Origin: JANXQG01 sp037147235
Lineage (GTDB): Bacteria > Planctomycetota > Planctomycetia > Pirellulales > Thermoguttaceae
Assembly: GCA_037147235.1 (NCBI GenBank)
Contig: JBAWVO010000073.1
Span: forward strand, 1 to 23,761
Direction of reading: 5' to 3'
Length of the DNA stretch: 23,761 bases
This document shows, in pieces, positions 8,025 to 17,180 of the stretch; the stretch's first letter is position 1, and each line of letters opens with the position of its first letter. A program made the translations under genes and the position numbers. The notes beneath the pieces were generated by a model, which saw only the letters and a program-made list of their open reading frames with translations, was not told where the DNA came from and ran no database searches.

Positions 8025-8570
8025 TTGATACCCAGAGAGCTGTCAAAACTCTGTCTGAACTTGCTGTTCTCAGCTATGGTGCTGGCGGGGGCAGTATTGC
8101 CGCCGGCCACTAGGCACGCGCATCCGGGGGGAAGGGATCTCTCCCATCGGCACGACGGCGTGGACGACAGTCAACTTAATCGGGAAGCTTACATCGCGCA
8201 TTCCGACCATGCAGGGAAGCCCTCGTGCGAGCAATTCTCCTCTTCAGCGAGAAACGCCCGTTTCGGTCATCTTCAGCACCTTCATTTCGACTTGCTGGGT
8301 CTGCGACTAGCGATTTCTGATAAGGGCCACCCGGCCAAAGATTCTGACGATCATCGCAGTTCCGAGCTTGTGTTCTTGCGAGCCAGTAGAGAAATGATCT
8401 CCATAGGCTCGAATCCGAGTGCCGACAGGGTATTTACCCCTGCGTATCAGTCAGTCCGGTTCAACGATTGGACTGACCTTTCGGCCAACGCTTATTCTTC
8501 TGATTCGGTCACAACTACTCTCTTGTGTGACCGTGCGCGCCACGAGCGTTCCGGGGTCCAGTTGACCTAA
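8025..8570 (+). CDS. Hypothetical exported protein with N-terminal His cluster
   Basis: The 181-aa product has no homology I can name. It starts with TTG at 8025, since an in-frame stop lies just upstream and the first internal ATG (8076) would cut into the signal peptide. The N-terminus has a hydrophobic segment (LCLNLLFSAMVLAGAVLPPA), then a His-bearing stretch (RHAHPGGRDLSHRHD) suited to metal binding. The rest is polar, without membrane segments. It opens the efflux cluster behind a strong promoter. A similar position is held in set 2 by the small Cys/His-rich protein at 16612. A role in periplasmic metal binding or sensing is inference. Confidence 0.65.
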   Translation: MIPRELSKLCLNLLFSAMVLAGAVLPPATRHAHPGGRDLSHRHDGVDDSQLNREAYIAHSDHAGKPSCEQFSSSARNARFGHLQHLHFDLLGLRLAISDKGHPAKDSDDHRSSELVFLRASREMISIGSNPSADRVFTPAYQSVRFNDWTDLSANAYSSDSVTTTLLCDRARHERSGVQLT

Positions 8571-8650
8571 TTTCGGTTTCTCGGCTCGTGTCGTCACTGC
8601 CTGCGCGGGTCGCGATCCGCCAGGTGCCTCAATCGTTTGTATTTTTAATT

Positions 8651-8670
8651 CCGCGCAGCGACCTGCGCGG
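8651..8670 (+). promoter_or_regulatory. Intercistronic hairpin before the His-rich lipoprotein gene
   Basis: ccgcgca (8651-8657) and tgcgcgg (8664-8670) form a perfect 7-bp GC stem with a 6-nt loop. It lies in the 135-nt gap after the first cistron, 22 nt before the AAGGAG (8693-8698) of the next gene. There is no T tract, so a terminator is unlikely; an RNA-processing or stability role is possible. Confidence 0.4.
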
Positions 8671-8705
8671 CATCTACCATCCTGTTCTCAAGAAGGAGTA
8701 TCCGA

Positions 8706-9251
8706 ATGATCACGCAACTGTCTTTACCTCAACTTCTCGTGTGCGCGCTCGTCAGCCTTGGCCTTGCGGGCTGCAGCAACACGGAGCCATCGAAAACCGC
8801 CAAGAGTTCCGCAGCCAAGGAGGCCACCGCCCATGACCACGGCGACGGTTCCGGCTCGCACGCTCACGCCGACGACCCGCATGATGTGAAAATCACGGAA
8901 GCCGACGTGAAGAAACCCACGGACTTCAAGGATGCCGTGGCCCGCGTCAAGGTGTACCGCAAGGACGTCGAGGTCAAGTCCGGAGGCGAAGTACCGGGCA
9001 AGGCCCACCGCCCGCTGGACGAACTGGATATCGTGCTGAAATGGCTGCCGGGCATCGCCCGCGACTCAAACGTGCCCAAGGATCAATGGGAAACGATCAA
9101 CACTACGGGTCAGCAGTTGCGAGAGTTGTTTGAGAAAGTCCACCAGAACATCGACAACAAGAAGAATCCGGACTTCCCCGGAGTGGCCAAGGCGGTGGAC
9201 GAGGGTATTGCCAAGCTCGAAGCTGCCGCCGAAGCGAAGGCCAAGCCATAG
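8706..9251 (+). CDS. His-rich hypothetical lipoprotein of the efflux cluster
   Basis: The 181-aa protein has a signal peptide ending in the lipobox GLAGC, so it should be lipid-anchored. Just after the anchor comes a His/Asp-rich stretch (HDHGDGSGSHAHADDPHD), a plausible soft metal chelator. The remaining roughly 120 residues look alpha-helical and charged, with no catalytic motif. AAGGAG at 8693-8698, 7 nt before the ATG, fixes the start. It is followed 32 nt later by the adaptor gene, so cotranscription is likely. I do not recognise the family. It could pass metal to the pump or buffer it in the periplasm. Confidence 0.75.
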   Translation: MITQLSLPQLLVCALVSLGLAGCSNTEPSKTAKSSAAKEATAHDHGDGSGSHAHADDPHDVKITEADVKKPTDFKDAVARVKVYRKDVEVKSGGEVPGKAHRPLDELDIVLKWLPGIARDSNVPKDQWETINTTGQQLRELFEKVHQNIDNKKNPDFPGVAKAVDEGIAKLEAAAEAKAKP

Positions 9252-9283
9252 CTCTACCCCCTAGCCAAAGAGGAATCATCGCC

Positions 9284-11377
9284 ATGCGTTGTCATCCGTT
9301 CGGTGTATTATTGCAACTCGCTTTCGGACTGGCGGCCCTATCAGACGCTGCGGTCGGCTTTCGGCCTGGCAACCTACATGCCCACGAGAACCATGCGCCG
9401 CTGCCCACCAAGGGCGTGAAAATCATCGGCGACCAGATCATGATCTCGACGAAGGGGCGTGAGGCGATCGGACTGACCACCGCCAAGATCGCGCTCGCGG
9501 ATATGAAACACGCAGTGGGCGTCAATGCCCGCGTCGAGTTGCCATGGCGACAGCAGGCGATGATTGCCTCTTTGGTGCCGGGGAAGATCGAACAAGTCCT
9601 GGTGCGGCCGGGAGAGACCGTGGTCGCAGGCCAGGAGTTGGCCCGCATCGTGAGCATGGAACTGGAATCGCTCCAGTCCGATCTGCTGCAGGCCACGACC
9701 GAAGCGGCACTCGCCAAGCGGGTGCGCGAACAACGAACCACCCTTGACCAGCAAGGGGCAGTAGCGGGAAAGAGCCTGTTGGAGGCGGAGGCAATTTATA
9801 CGCAAAAGGTTGCACAGCGCGAGGTTTCCCGCCAGAAGCTGCTGGCACTGGGCTTTAGTGAGAAAATGCTGAAACAAATCCTATCCTCCCGGCAAACGGT
9901 CGGCTGGCTCTCGATCACAAGCCCGATTGCAGGCACGATCACTCACGCCGACGTACGGGTGGGGCAGGTCGTCGCGACCACGGACCATCTTTACCACGTC
10001 GTCGACCCATCGACCGTATGGATTGTTGGTGAAGTCCTGGAGGCGGATGTTGCGCATCTCCGCAAGGGTCAAGAGATCAGGGCCACGTTTGCCGCTCTGC
10101 CAAACCGTGCTTTTCGGGGCCAGATTGACCACATCCGCTTGAAGATGGACCAGCGATCACGGACCCAGGCCGTGGTAGTGGCGATGGAGAACCGCGACGG
10201 ACTGCTGCGTCCCGGCATGTTCGGCCGGGTGGATATCGAGGTACAGATCGCCAAGGATGCCGTCTTTTGCCCGACAGATGCCTTGATCCAAACGCGGCAC
10301 TCAGTGTACGTTCTCGTTCAGCGGGGGGAAGGGAAGTTCGTTAGCCAGCCAGTCAAACTCGGTTTGCGGCACGGCGACCGTGTCGAAATCCTCGATGGCC
10401 TGTTTCCTGGCGACCAAGTGGTCGTCGTCGGCAACTACCTGTTGGCCTCGCTCCTGGGGAACGAACACAAGGCACGCGTGAAGAACACCTTGCTCGGCAA
10501 ACCGCCTACAGATAATCCGAAGAACGATCTTGAGGGGACGGTGATCGTGGCCCAGGCCACCGTGGAACTACCGACCAACCGGCAGGTCTACGCCACCTCC
10601 AGGGTCGAAGGGCGGGTGACGCGGCTTCTGGCCGATCCAAGCCAACCGGTTCATGCGGGCCAAGTGCTGGCGGAGGTGGATAGCCAGCAACTGCGGAACC
10701 TGCAACTCGAACTCCTTCAGGCTGCTGCACAGATGCGCTGGGCCAAACAGTCACTGACCCGCATGGAGGGTGCCGCTGATAGTGGCGCAGTGCCCAAGAG
10801 AACGGTTTGGCAGCTTCAGAATGACTTGGAAATTTTCTCTCAGACGGTGACCAGCCTCCGCAGGAAGTTGATCTTCCTGGGCCTGACCGAGGAGCAGTTG
10901 GTAAGGCTGGAACAGACCGACCTGGCGGCGTCAGGTGCCGATACGGCGATTGTAACCCATGTGCCGGTCCGCTCGCCAGCCAATGGTTGGCTCGTCGGTT
11001 TCGATGTGGTTCCCGGCCAGGTGGTCCGGCCAGAGAACCGCCTCTTTGAGATCGACGACCTGTCGAAGGTTTGGGCCAAGGGTTACGTCTTCGAGCAGGA
11101 TGCCGCAAAGGTTCACGTGGGCCAGGATGTCCGGGTGACCTTTTCGGCCTATCCTGATCTGGTCGTTACGGGAAAAGTCGTGCGTACCTCGCCGACACTG
11201 GAGCCGTCGGAGCGAGTTCTGCCTGTCTGGATCGAGGTGGAGAACTCCGACCTTCGTCTCAAGGAAGGGATGCTTGCCAAGGTGTCCGTGACGACTGGCT
11301 CGTCGCCAAGCACGCTGACGGCCCGCCGTGATCATCCTGATGCTGCACTGCCCAACAACACCAAGGGTGGCGGTTGA
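9284..11377 (+). CDS. Tandem-fused (double) periplasmic adaptor of an RND metal pump
   Basis: At 697 aa this is far longer than a usual CusB/CzcB adaptor (roughly 350-500 aa). Two adaptor cores are visible. Core 1 has lipoyl half-motifs near residues 95-120 (VPGKIEQVLVRPGETVVAGQ) and 211-235 (SPIAGTITHADVRVGQVV), a helical hairpin between them, a beta-barrel region, and a membrane-proximal domain near 326-390. Core 2 runs from about 418: half-motifs VEGRVTRLLADPSQPVHAGQ and SPANGWLVGFDVVPGQVV (about 562) flank a second hairpin. A barrel follows to about 670, with no second membrane-proximal domain. The N-terminus is a signal peptide without a lipobox. AAAGAGGAA (9267-9275) is its ribosome binding site. 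It would link the RND pump encoded 34 nt downstream to the outer-membrane channel. Confidence 0.9.
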   Translation: MRCHPFGVLLQLAFGLAALSDAAVGFRPGNLHAHENHAPLPTKGVKIIGDQIMISTKGREAIGLTTAKIALADMKHAVGVNARVELPWRQQAMIASLVPGKIEQVLVRPGETVVAGQELARIVSMELESLQSDLLQATTEAALAKRVREQRTTLDQQGAVAGKSLLEAEAIYTQKVAQREVSRQKLLALGFSEKMLKQILSSRQTVGWLSITSPIAGTITHADVRVGQVVATTDHLYHVVDPSTVWIVGEVLEADVAHLRKGQEIRATFAALPNRAFRGQIDHIRLKMDQRSRTQAVVVAMENRDGLLRPGMFGRVDIEVQIAKDAVFCPTDALIQTRHSVYVLVQRGEGKFVSQPVKLGLRHGDRVEILDGLFPGDQVVVVGNYLLASLLGNEHKARVKNTLLGKPPTDNPKNDLEGTVIVAQATVELPTNRQVYATSRVEGRVTRLLADPSQPVHAGQVLAEVDSQQLRNLQLELLQAAAQMRWAKQSLTRMEGAADSGAVPKRTVWQLQNDLEIFSQTVTSLRRKLIFLGLTEEQLVRLEQTDLAASGADTAIVTHVPVRSPANGWLVGFDVVPGQVVRPENRLFEIDDLSKVWAKGYVFEQDAAKVHVGQDVRVTFSAYPDLVVTGKVVRTSPTLEPSERVLPVWIEVENSDLRLKEGMLAKVSVTTGSSPSTLTARRDHPDAALPNNTKGGG

Positions 11378-11411
11378 TTGTAGCGTTCGTTAGTGCCCGC
11401 AAGGAAGTGCC

Positions 11412-14400
11412 ATGCTTAACCATATTATCGCCTACTGTCTCAAAAACCGTTTCCTGGTCCTGGTCGTCACCGTCGTCATCGTACTCTACGGTGGCTACCA
11501 GACGGCTCAGTTGCCAATCGACGTCTTTCCCGACCTGAACCGGCCTACGGTGACCATTATGGCAGAGGCTCACGGACTGGCCCCCGAAGAGGTTGAGACG
11601 CTGGTGACGTTTCCCATCGAGTCGGCCATGAACGGGGCCAGTGGTGTGCGACGGGTCCGCTCGGCTTCCGGTATTGGCCTTTCCATCGTGTGGGTTGAGT
11701 TCGACTGGGGGACCGATATCTTCATCGACCGTCAGATTGTTGCCGAGAAGCTGCAACTCGTCCGTGAGCGTCTGCCGCCAGAGGCTCATCCGGTCATGGC
11801 TCCCATCACGTCGATCATGGGCGAAATCATGCTGGTAGGGCTGCGGTCCACGGGTGACACGAGCCCGATGGAAATGCGCACGACGGCCGAATGGGTCCTA
11901 CGGCAGCGGCTCTTAGCGATCGCGGGTGTGGCTCAGGTGTCGGTCATGGGCGGCGAGTTGAAGCAGTACCAGGTACTCACCTCGCCCGAAAGGCTCTCCC
12001 AACACGACGTGACCCTTGACGAACTGACCCGAGCGGTCGAAAAGTCGAACATCGTCACTGGCGGTGGTTTCCTGCTGTCCAAGAACCAGGAAGCCCTCAT
12101 TCGCATCGTCGGTCGTGCCAACAGTCTGGAAGACATCCGTGAGACCCTGGTCAGGCCCGGCAACCCTGTGCCGATTACCATTCGCCAAGTGGCCGAAGTC
12201 CAGTACGCCGGACCGGTCAAACGCGGTGAAGGCAGCATCGACGGCATTCCCTCTGTGATGATCTCCATTCAAAAACAGCCCAATGCCGACACGTTGAAGC
12301 TAACGCAGAAGGTGGAGTCGCTCTTGGAAGAGATTCAAGCCACGTTGCCACGCGACGTAGTGATCGAAACCAAGATTTTTCGACAGGCTGACTTTATTAA
12401 AGCAGCAATCGGCAATGTCGAGGAGGCGATCCGCGATGGGATCATCTGGGTCATCGTGGTCTTGTTCCTCTTTCTGTGGAACTTCCGCACTAGCATCATT
12501 ACCCTCACGGCAATTCCACTGTCGATCATCATCACGGCTCTCGTTTTCCGCTACTTCGGCATTTCGATCAACACCATGACCCTGGGTGGGTTGGCGGTGG
12601 CCATCGGCGAGTTGGTGGACGATTCGATCGTGGACATCGAGAACATCTACCGGCGACTCAAGGAGAACCGGCAGAAACCAGAACCCCAGAATCCCATCAA
12701 GGTGATCTTCTTGGCCTCTTGCGAAGTACGGAACTCGATCTTCTACGCCACGTTGATTGTGGTACTAGTGGTATTTCCGCTCTTCTCGTTGGCTGGGTTG
12801 GAAGGGCGGATGTTCGCCCCGTTGGGCTTGGCCTACTTGACCACGCTGTTGGCCTCCCTGGTGGTGTCGCTCACGGTAACGCCCGTCCTGGCGGCTTACC
12901 TGCTCCCCCGAGCCAAGTTCCTTGAGCGGAAGGCCGATCCTTTTCTGTTGCGCTGGCTCAAGTGGATCGACACGATGGCTCTGCGGTTCGCTCTACGCCA
13001 CAGCACCGCGATACTGATGGCCGTGACGATCCTGGTGGTGATCTCCGTCAGCAGCATCTTCTGGATGGGCGGTGAGTTTTTGCCAAAGTTTAACGAGGGC
13101 ACGCTGACCATCGCCGCGATGTGCCCGCCAGGCGTCAGTCTTGAGGAATCCAATCGCATCAGCGACCGTGTGGAGAAGCTACTCATGGCCGTTCCCGAGG
13201 TCGGACACGTTTCCCGCCGCACGGGCCGGGCCGAACTCGACGAGCATGCCGAGAACGTCAACTTCTCGGAGATCGACGTCCGGATCACACAGCCCGACCA
13301 CCCCTTGCCCGGATTGCACCGCGCCATGTTTCGCGCCATCCCCGGCCTCTACCGCTTCGGAGTCGAGACAACTGGACGGCGGCGCGATGTGGTCTTGGCT
13401 GATATCCGCAACATCCTTTGTGAAGTCCCCGGTGTGAAGTTTAACATCGGTCAACCAATTTCGCACCGACTGGACCACATGATGTCGGGTATCCGCTCGC
13501 AGATCGCCGTTAAGCTCTATGGCCGTGACATGGAGGAACTCCGCGACCGGACGCAGGACATCGCCGAGATGATGGTCAAGGTTCCCGGTGTGGTGGATCT
13601 CCAGATCGAGCCGCAGGTGGACATTCCCCAGGTTCGCGTGACGATCAGACGTGACTTGGCGGCTCGCTACGGACTGGCCCCAGCCGACGTAGCAAAGGCA
13701 CTGGAGACGGCCTTGCAGGGTCGGACTGTCTCGCAGGTTCTGGAGCAACAGCGGACGTTCGACCTGGTTGTCTGGTTCGACGAGAAGGCTCGCAACGACG
13801 TCAATGCCATCAAAGCAACGCTCATCAGCACCCCGAACGGCTCCCGCGTGGCACTGGGTACTCTGGCCGAGGTGATCGAGACCAAAGGCCCCAATACGAT
13901 CAACCGCGAGAATATCCGCCGCCGGATCGTCGTCCAATGCAATGCAGCAGGCCGGGACCTGGCCAGCGTGGTCCAAGATATCCAGAGTGCCGCCAACGAG
14001 AAAATCCTGCCGAAGTTGCAGGAAGGGTACTTCATCGAGTATGGCGGTCAGTTCGAGGCAAAGAAGGAAGCCAACTTCCGGCTGGCGATTTTGGGCTGTT
14101 TCTCGGTGGCCGGAATCCTACTCCTGCTCTTCAAGTGCCTTGGCTCCTGGCGGGCAGCGATTCAAGTCATGGTGAACATCCCACTGGCCGCCATCGGCTC
14201 GGTACTCATTCTGCTCTTGGTCAACTGGCCCGGCTCTGAAGCTATAGCCAAGGCGTCATGGTGGCAGTTGCCTCGTGTTTGGGTGGGAGCAACGACACTG
14301 TCGCTGGCCCACTGGATCGGCTTCATTACCCTGACGGGCATCGTCTGCCGCAACGGCATTATGATGATCTCGCACTACATTCACTTAATGAAGTACGAAG

Positions 14401-14717
14401 GCGAGGAGTTCGGCGAGAAAATGATCATCCGGGGGAGCCTGGAGCGGCTGGCACCGGTATTGATGACGGCCATGACGGCCATGATTGGCCTAGTGCCTTT
14501 GGCCCTGGGGGCAGGCCAGACCGGCAAGGAGATTCTCCATCCGTTGGCCATCGTGGTGATCGGCGGCTTGTTCAGCTCAACTCTCTTGGATCAGATCGTT
14601 ACCCCGGCCTTGTTCTACAAGTTTGGGCGCGGGATCTACAAAGGCCACAAAGAAGCAGTAGTTCAAGACGGCACAGGCACCGCTGAACCACAACCCCTAG
14701 CAGCACAGTTTGACTAA
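11412..14717 (+). CDS. Heavy-metal efflux RND transporter (CusA/CzcA family), set 1
   Basis: The 1101-aa inner-membrane proton/metal antiporter has typical RND architecture. TM1 is near the N-terminus (LVLVVTVVIVLYGG), then come the porter domain, a central TM block, a second porter domain and a C-terminal TM block. TM4 carries AVAIGELVDDSIVDIEN, with D403, D404 and E410 in the positions of the proton-relay residues of CusA (D405, E412). The first Asp of the CzcA-type DFG motif is replaced by Ala, as in CusA. A by-eye comparison does not show the CusA methionine triad, so the metal is uncertain. AAGGAAG (11401-11407) precedes the ATG. Partners are the fused adaptor just upstream and the TolC-like protein downstream. 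Confidence 0.95.
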   Translation: MLNHIIAYCLKNRFLVLVVTVVIVLYGGYQTAQLPIDVFPDLNRPTVTIMAEAHGLAPEEVETLVTFPIESAMNGASGVRRVRSASGIGLSIVWVEFDWGTDIFIDRQIVAEKLQLVRERLPPEAHPVMAPITSIMGEIMLVGLRSTGDTSPMEMRTTAEWVLRQRLLAIAGVAQVSVMGGELKQYQVLTSPERLSQHDVTLDELTRAVEKSNIVTGGGFLLSKNQEALIRIVGRANSLEDIRETLVRPGNPVPITIRQVAEVQYAGPVKRGEGSIDGIPSVMISIQKQPNADTLKLTQKVESLLEEIQATLPRDVVIETKIFRQADFIKAAIGNVEEAIRDGIIWVIVVLFLFLWNFRTSIITLTAIPLSIIITALVFRYFGISINTMTLGGLAVAIGELVDDSIVDIENIYRRLKENRQKPEPQNPIKVIFLASCEVRNSIFYATLIVVLVVFPLFSLAGLEGRMFAPLGLAYLTTLLASLVVSLTVTPVLAAYLLPRAKFLERKADPFLLRWLKWIDTMALRFALRHSTAILMAVTILVVISVSSIFWMGGEFLPKFNEGTLTIAAMCPPGVSLEESNRISDRVEKLLMAVPEVGHVSRRTGRAELDEHAENVNFSEIDVRITQPDHPLPGLHRAMFRAIPGLYRFGVETTGRRRDVVLADIRNILCEVPGVKFNIGQPISHRLDHMMSGIRSQIAVKLYGRDMEELRDRTQDIAEMMVKVPGVVDLQIEPQVDIPQVRVTIRRDLAARYGLAPADVAKALETALQGRTVSQVLEQQRTFDLVVWFDEKARNDVNAIKATLISTPNGSRVALGTLAEVIETKGPNTINRENIRRRIVVQCNAAGRDLASVVQDIQSAANEKILPKLQEGYFIEYGGQFEAKKEANFRLAILGCFSVAGILLLLFKCLGSWRAAIQVMVNIPLAAIGSVLILLLVNWPGSEAIAKASWWQLPRVWVGATTLSLAHWIGFITLTGIVCRNGIMMISHYIHLMKYEGEEFGEKMIIRGSLERLAPVLMTAMTAMIGLVPLALGAGQTGKEILHPLAIVVIGGLFSSTLLDQIVTPALFYKFGRGIYKGHKEAVVQDGTGTAEPQPLAAQFD

Positions 14718-14961
14718 CCGGCACCAGTTTCTGCTGGCCCTCCTACAAGGAATCATTTCGCACAAGGATGCGCGTGGTGCAATGCAAGTTCCTGGCTGTC
14801 TGTAGCAATGGCATCGAGTTTAAGCCGCCCAAGGAATCCATTTTATCGCAATAGCCTATCTTGCCGAGAAAAACTAATACGTCCAGCAAGATCGTTTTTA
14901 CCAAAACCTGCGATCCAGGCAGCACGATCCGAACACACTCAACGCATGGAGGCGAAGAGCT
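14718..14961 (+). other. Spacer between the RND gene and the outer-membrane factor gene
   Basis: This 244-nt gap holds no recognised gene. One short ORF at 14768-14854 (28 codons, starting MRVVQCKF) follows an aagg; it may be chance. An inverted pair atcttgc (14858-14864) and gcaagat (14886-14892) is followed by a run of five T, a weak terminator-like shape. If real it would reduce transcription into the tolC-type gene, but evidence is slight. Confidence 0.35.
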
Positions 14962-16353
14962 ATGCGACTCGCAACGATACTCATGGTCTTCTCGACCGGA
15001 CTGGCACTGAGCCAAGCCTTGGCGCAGCCGCCGGAATTGCCGGTTGCGGCGGCTCCAGTTCCAAGTGGCGTTGCTCGCGCTCTTGCGCCGGAACCTAGCG
15101 GCCAGCCGCTCGGGCAACCTGTCGAGCAAGGCCCGATTGCCTCCACGGCGCAGCCAGCCGCATCCGGCATGACCTTGGCCGAGTTGGAGACAATGGCGGA
15201 GCGGAGCAACCCCAGTCTCGCACAGGCGGCAGCCCGGGTTGAAGCCCTGCGCGGGCGATGCGTGCAGGTCGGGTTGTATCCGAATCCTACGGCCGGCTAC
15301 ATCGGCAGCGAGATCGGCAATGAAGGTCGAGCCGGTCAGCAGGGCGGCTTCGTCGGCCAAGAACTGGTTACGGCGGGAAAACTGCAACTAAACCGAGAAG
15401 TTGTCTGCCAAGAGATCAACCAGGCGAATTGGGCCTACCAGTCGCAGCGCATGCGCGTACTGACCGACGTGCGGCGATCCTTCTACGAAGTGCTCGTCGC
15501 CCAGCAGACAATGGAACTCACCGGCCAACTCGTGCAAATTGGCGAGCAAGGAATCAAATCGACCGAAGAACTGCTGAAGGCCAAAGAGGTGGCTCGGAAC
15601 GATGTCTTGCAGGCAAAGATCGAGGCCGATTCCGCCCGAGTCTTTTTGGAACGCGCACGGAACCGGTACATTGCCGCTTGGCGGAACCTGGCGGCCGTCA
15701 TGGGTGCCCGCGATATGCCGCCAAGGCCCCTGATCGGCAACATCCAGGAAGGCATGGGCCAACTCACTTGGGAAGAATCGCTCAGTAAGCTATGGGCACA
15801 AAGCCCACAACTGGCAAGTACCCGTGCCGGTGTCGCTCGTGCTCAAGCTGCGTTAAGCCGAGAGTATGCTGGAAGGATTCCCAATGTTGAGTTGCAAACA
15901 TCGGTCCAATATGACAACGCATCCGGGTACACTTTCGCGAGCCTACAGGTTGGCGCACCCATTCCGGTCTTCAATCGGAATCAGGGGAACATCCGTCGGG
16001 CAGAGGCCGAGTTGATTGCCGCACGACATGACGTGAAAAGGACCGAGTTGGAATTGCAGCAACGCCTGGCGGTTGCTTTTGAGCAGTACACCAACGCCCG
16101 CTACCAAGTGGAGAAATACCGCAAGGACATTCTGCCCAACGCCCAGGAATCCCTTAAACTGACCACCACGGGCTATCAGCAGGGACAGTTGAGTTATCTC
16201 TCGCTGTTGACCACTCAGCGGACTTATTTCCAGACGAACATCACCTACTTGGAGGCCATTCGCGATCTCCGCACGGCGGCAGCAACCATCGAGGGGAATC
16301 TGCTTAGCGATAGCCTCCGGGCCGAGGGCACTGGTGAAGGGAGCGGCCAGTGA
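14962..16353 (+). CDS. TolC-family outer-membrane efflux protein
   Basis: The 463-aa protein is the outer-membrane channel component of a tripartite metal efflux pump. It has a signal peptide (cleavage after ALA, about residue 21) and a Pro/Ala-rich linker to about residue 70. Two outer-membrane-efflux repeats follow, with long coiled-coil helices and amphipathic strands (for example ELETMAERSNPSLAQAAARVEALRG and, later, LQVGAPIPVFNRNQGNIRRAEAEL). GGAGG (14948-14952), 9 nt upstream, fixes the start. No lipobox is seen. It is the only outer-membrane factor in the window, so both RND pumps may use it. Trimer formation is family knowledge. Confidence 0.93.
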   Translation: MRLATILMVFSTGLALSQALAQPPELPVAAAPVPSGVARALAPEPSGQPLGQPVEQGPIASTAQPAASGMTLAELETMAERSNPSLAQAAARVEALRGRCVQVGLYPNPTAGYIGSEIGNEGRAGQQGGFVGQELVTAGKLQLNREVVCQEINQANWAYQSQRMRVLTDVRRSFYEVLVAQQTMELTGQLVQIGEQGIKSTEELLKAKEVARNDVLQAKIEADSARVFLERARNRYIAAWRNLAAVMGARDMPPRPLIGNIQEGMGQLTWEESLSKLWAQSPQLASTRAGVARAQAALSREYAGRIPNVELQTSVQYDNASGYTFASLQVGAPIPVFNRNQGNIRRAEAELIAARHDVKRTELELQQRLAVAFEQYTNARYQVEKYRKDILPNAQESLKLTTTGYQQGQLSYLSLLTTQRTYFQTNITYLEAIRDLRTAAATIEGNLLSDSLRAEGTGEGSGQ

Positions 16354-16391
16354 AGCATGGAGTCTCAACGGTCGTGCCATGCCCCCATTTC

Positions 16392-16509
16392 TTTCCCATT
16401 TTCTGCCCCTCATGTTTCTGTCGAAAGTTTTTATTAGTATTCGCCGCGAGAGAACACAAAGGGCGCAAAAGAAAGATTCTATTCTTTGGGTTCTCTGCGC
16501 TCTTTTGCG
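16392..16509. repeat. Dispersed repeat copy B and a hairpin after the tolC-type gene
   Basis: 16392-16430 is the second copy of the repeat at 6508-6546, with a 15-base identical end. Next, cgcaaaaga (16464-16472) and tcttttgcg (16501-16509) pair. An inner aaagaa/ttcttt pair extends the structure into a long imperfect hairpin, which may end the tolC-type transcript. The rest of the 258-nt space up to 16611 holds only the candidate promoter listed next. Confidence 0.5.
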
Positions 16510-16566
16510 GTGAATCCTCTTGAATAATCCGGGCTAACTCGGCTGGACTAGATTGGTTGAAACTGT

Positions 16567-16572
16567 TATAAT
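16567..16572 (+). promoter_or_regulatory. Candidate -10 box for efflux set 2
   Basis: A perfect TATAAT lies 39 nt before the ATG of the Cys/His-rich gene. The best -35-like sequence at suitable distance (around 16543-16549, ctggact) is poor, so an activator may be needed, or the match may be chance. Confidence 0.35.
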
Positions 16573-16611
16573 CGGGTATTGAGGCTGACCTAAGTGTCAA
16601 AGAGGAAATAC

Positions 16612-17013
16612 ATGGCCGGGTTGTGGCGAGTCGTGACTGCCGTGGTATTTATTACCCATCTTCTGGTGGGTTGCTGCGCACATCACGCCCACGCCTGTGA
16701 AGCTGCGACTCATTCTGACCAAGAAGATGCCGCGACTCATGGAGATTGCTCCGGTGACCGCGACAGCCCTTCGGATCATGGCCAGCATGGGAAACAGGAT
16801 TGCCAGGGAAGCACATGCTCCTTTGTTCTCCCAAGCCAGTCGACCGACGGCTCTATTTCGTTCGGGCGGCCGTTATTGCATGGGTTCTACCTACCACTGC
16901 TCGATGCTCTGCCTTCTCAAGCGGGTAATTCCTGCGGGCAGTGCTTCTCACCACCGGACCACTTCTTACTGCCGGTTCGCCTCCATCTCGCCAAACAAGT
17001 CTTGTTGATTTGA
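16612..17013 (+). CDS. Small Cys/His-rich lipoprotein, efflux set 2
   Basis: I prefer the ATG at 16612 (133 aa) over the GTG at 16594, because agaggaa (16601-16607) sits 4 nt before it and it directly begins the signal peptide. That peptide ends in LLVGC (Cys21), a lipobox. The mature part starts CCAHHAHAC and has about eight cysteines and many histidines, including CQGSTC and CGQC motifs, which suggests soft-metal binding. The C-terminal part (FLLPVRLHLAKQVLLI) is mildly hydrophobic. I do not recognise a named family. Its place before the set 2 adaptor parallels the His-containing protein that opens set 1. A metal-capture role is inference. Confidence 0.65.
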   Translation: MAGLWRVVTAVVFITHLLVGCCAHHAHACEAATHSDQEDAATHGDCSGDRDSPSDHGQHGKQDCQGSTCSFVLPSQSTDGSISFGRPLLHGFYLPLLDALPSQAGNSCGQCFSPPDHFLLPVRLHLAKQVLLI

Positions 17014-17180
17014 TTGCGCGCTCTCGCTGTTAGTCGCTGTTCCCCCCGATACGGCGCGGCCGGCTGGCTGCTAGCCGACTGAGCTTGGCGCGCGAGCCAG
17101 AAGGCGTCTTCGCTTGCCCGCAAACCAGCTTTTCGCTGCGAAAAACCGCGTTTAGATAAGTACTTGGCAAGGTGATACCT

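Noticed and set aside
13179..13976. Minus-strand ORF of 265 codons inside the set 1 RND gene
   Set aside because: It lies fully antisense to a well-conserved RND coding region, and the translation resembles no family; GC-rich third positions commonly produce such shadows.
14743..15387. Long minus-strand ORF of 214 codons
   Set aside because: It is antisense to the TolC-like gene's signal peptide and first domain, and its translation has no recognisable domain or usable start signal.
16594..16611. GTG start for the Cys/His-rich lipoprotein
   Set aside because: The ATG at 16612 has a purine-rich ribosome binding site at proper distance and starts the signal peptide directly.
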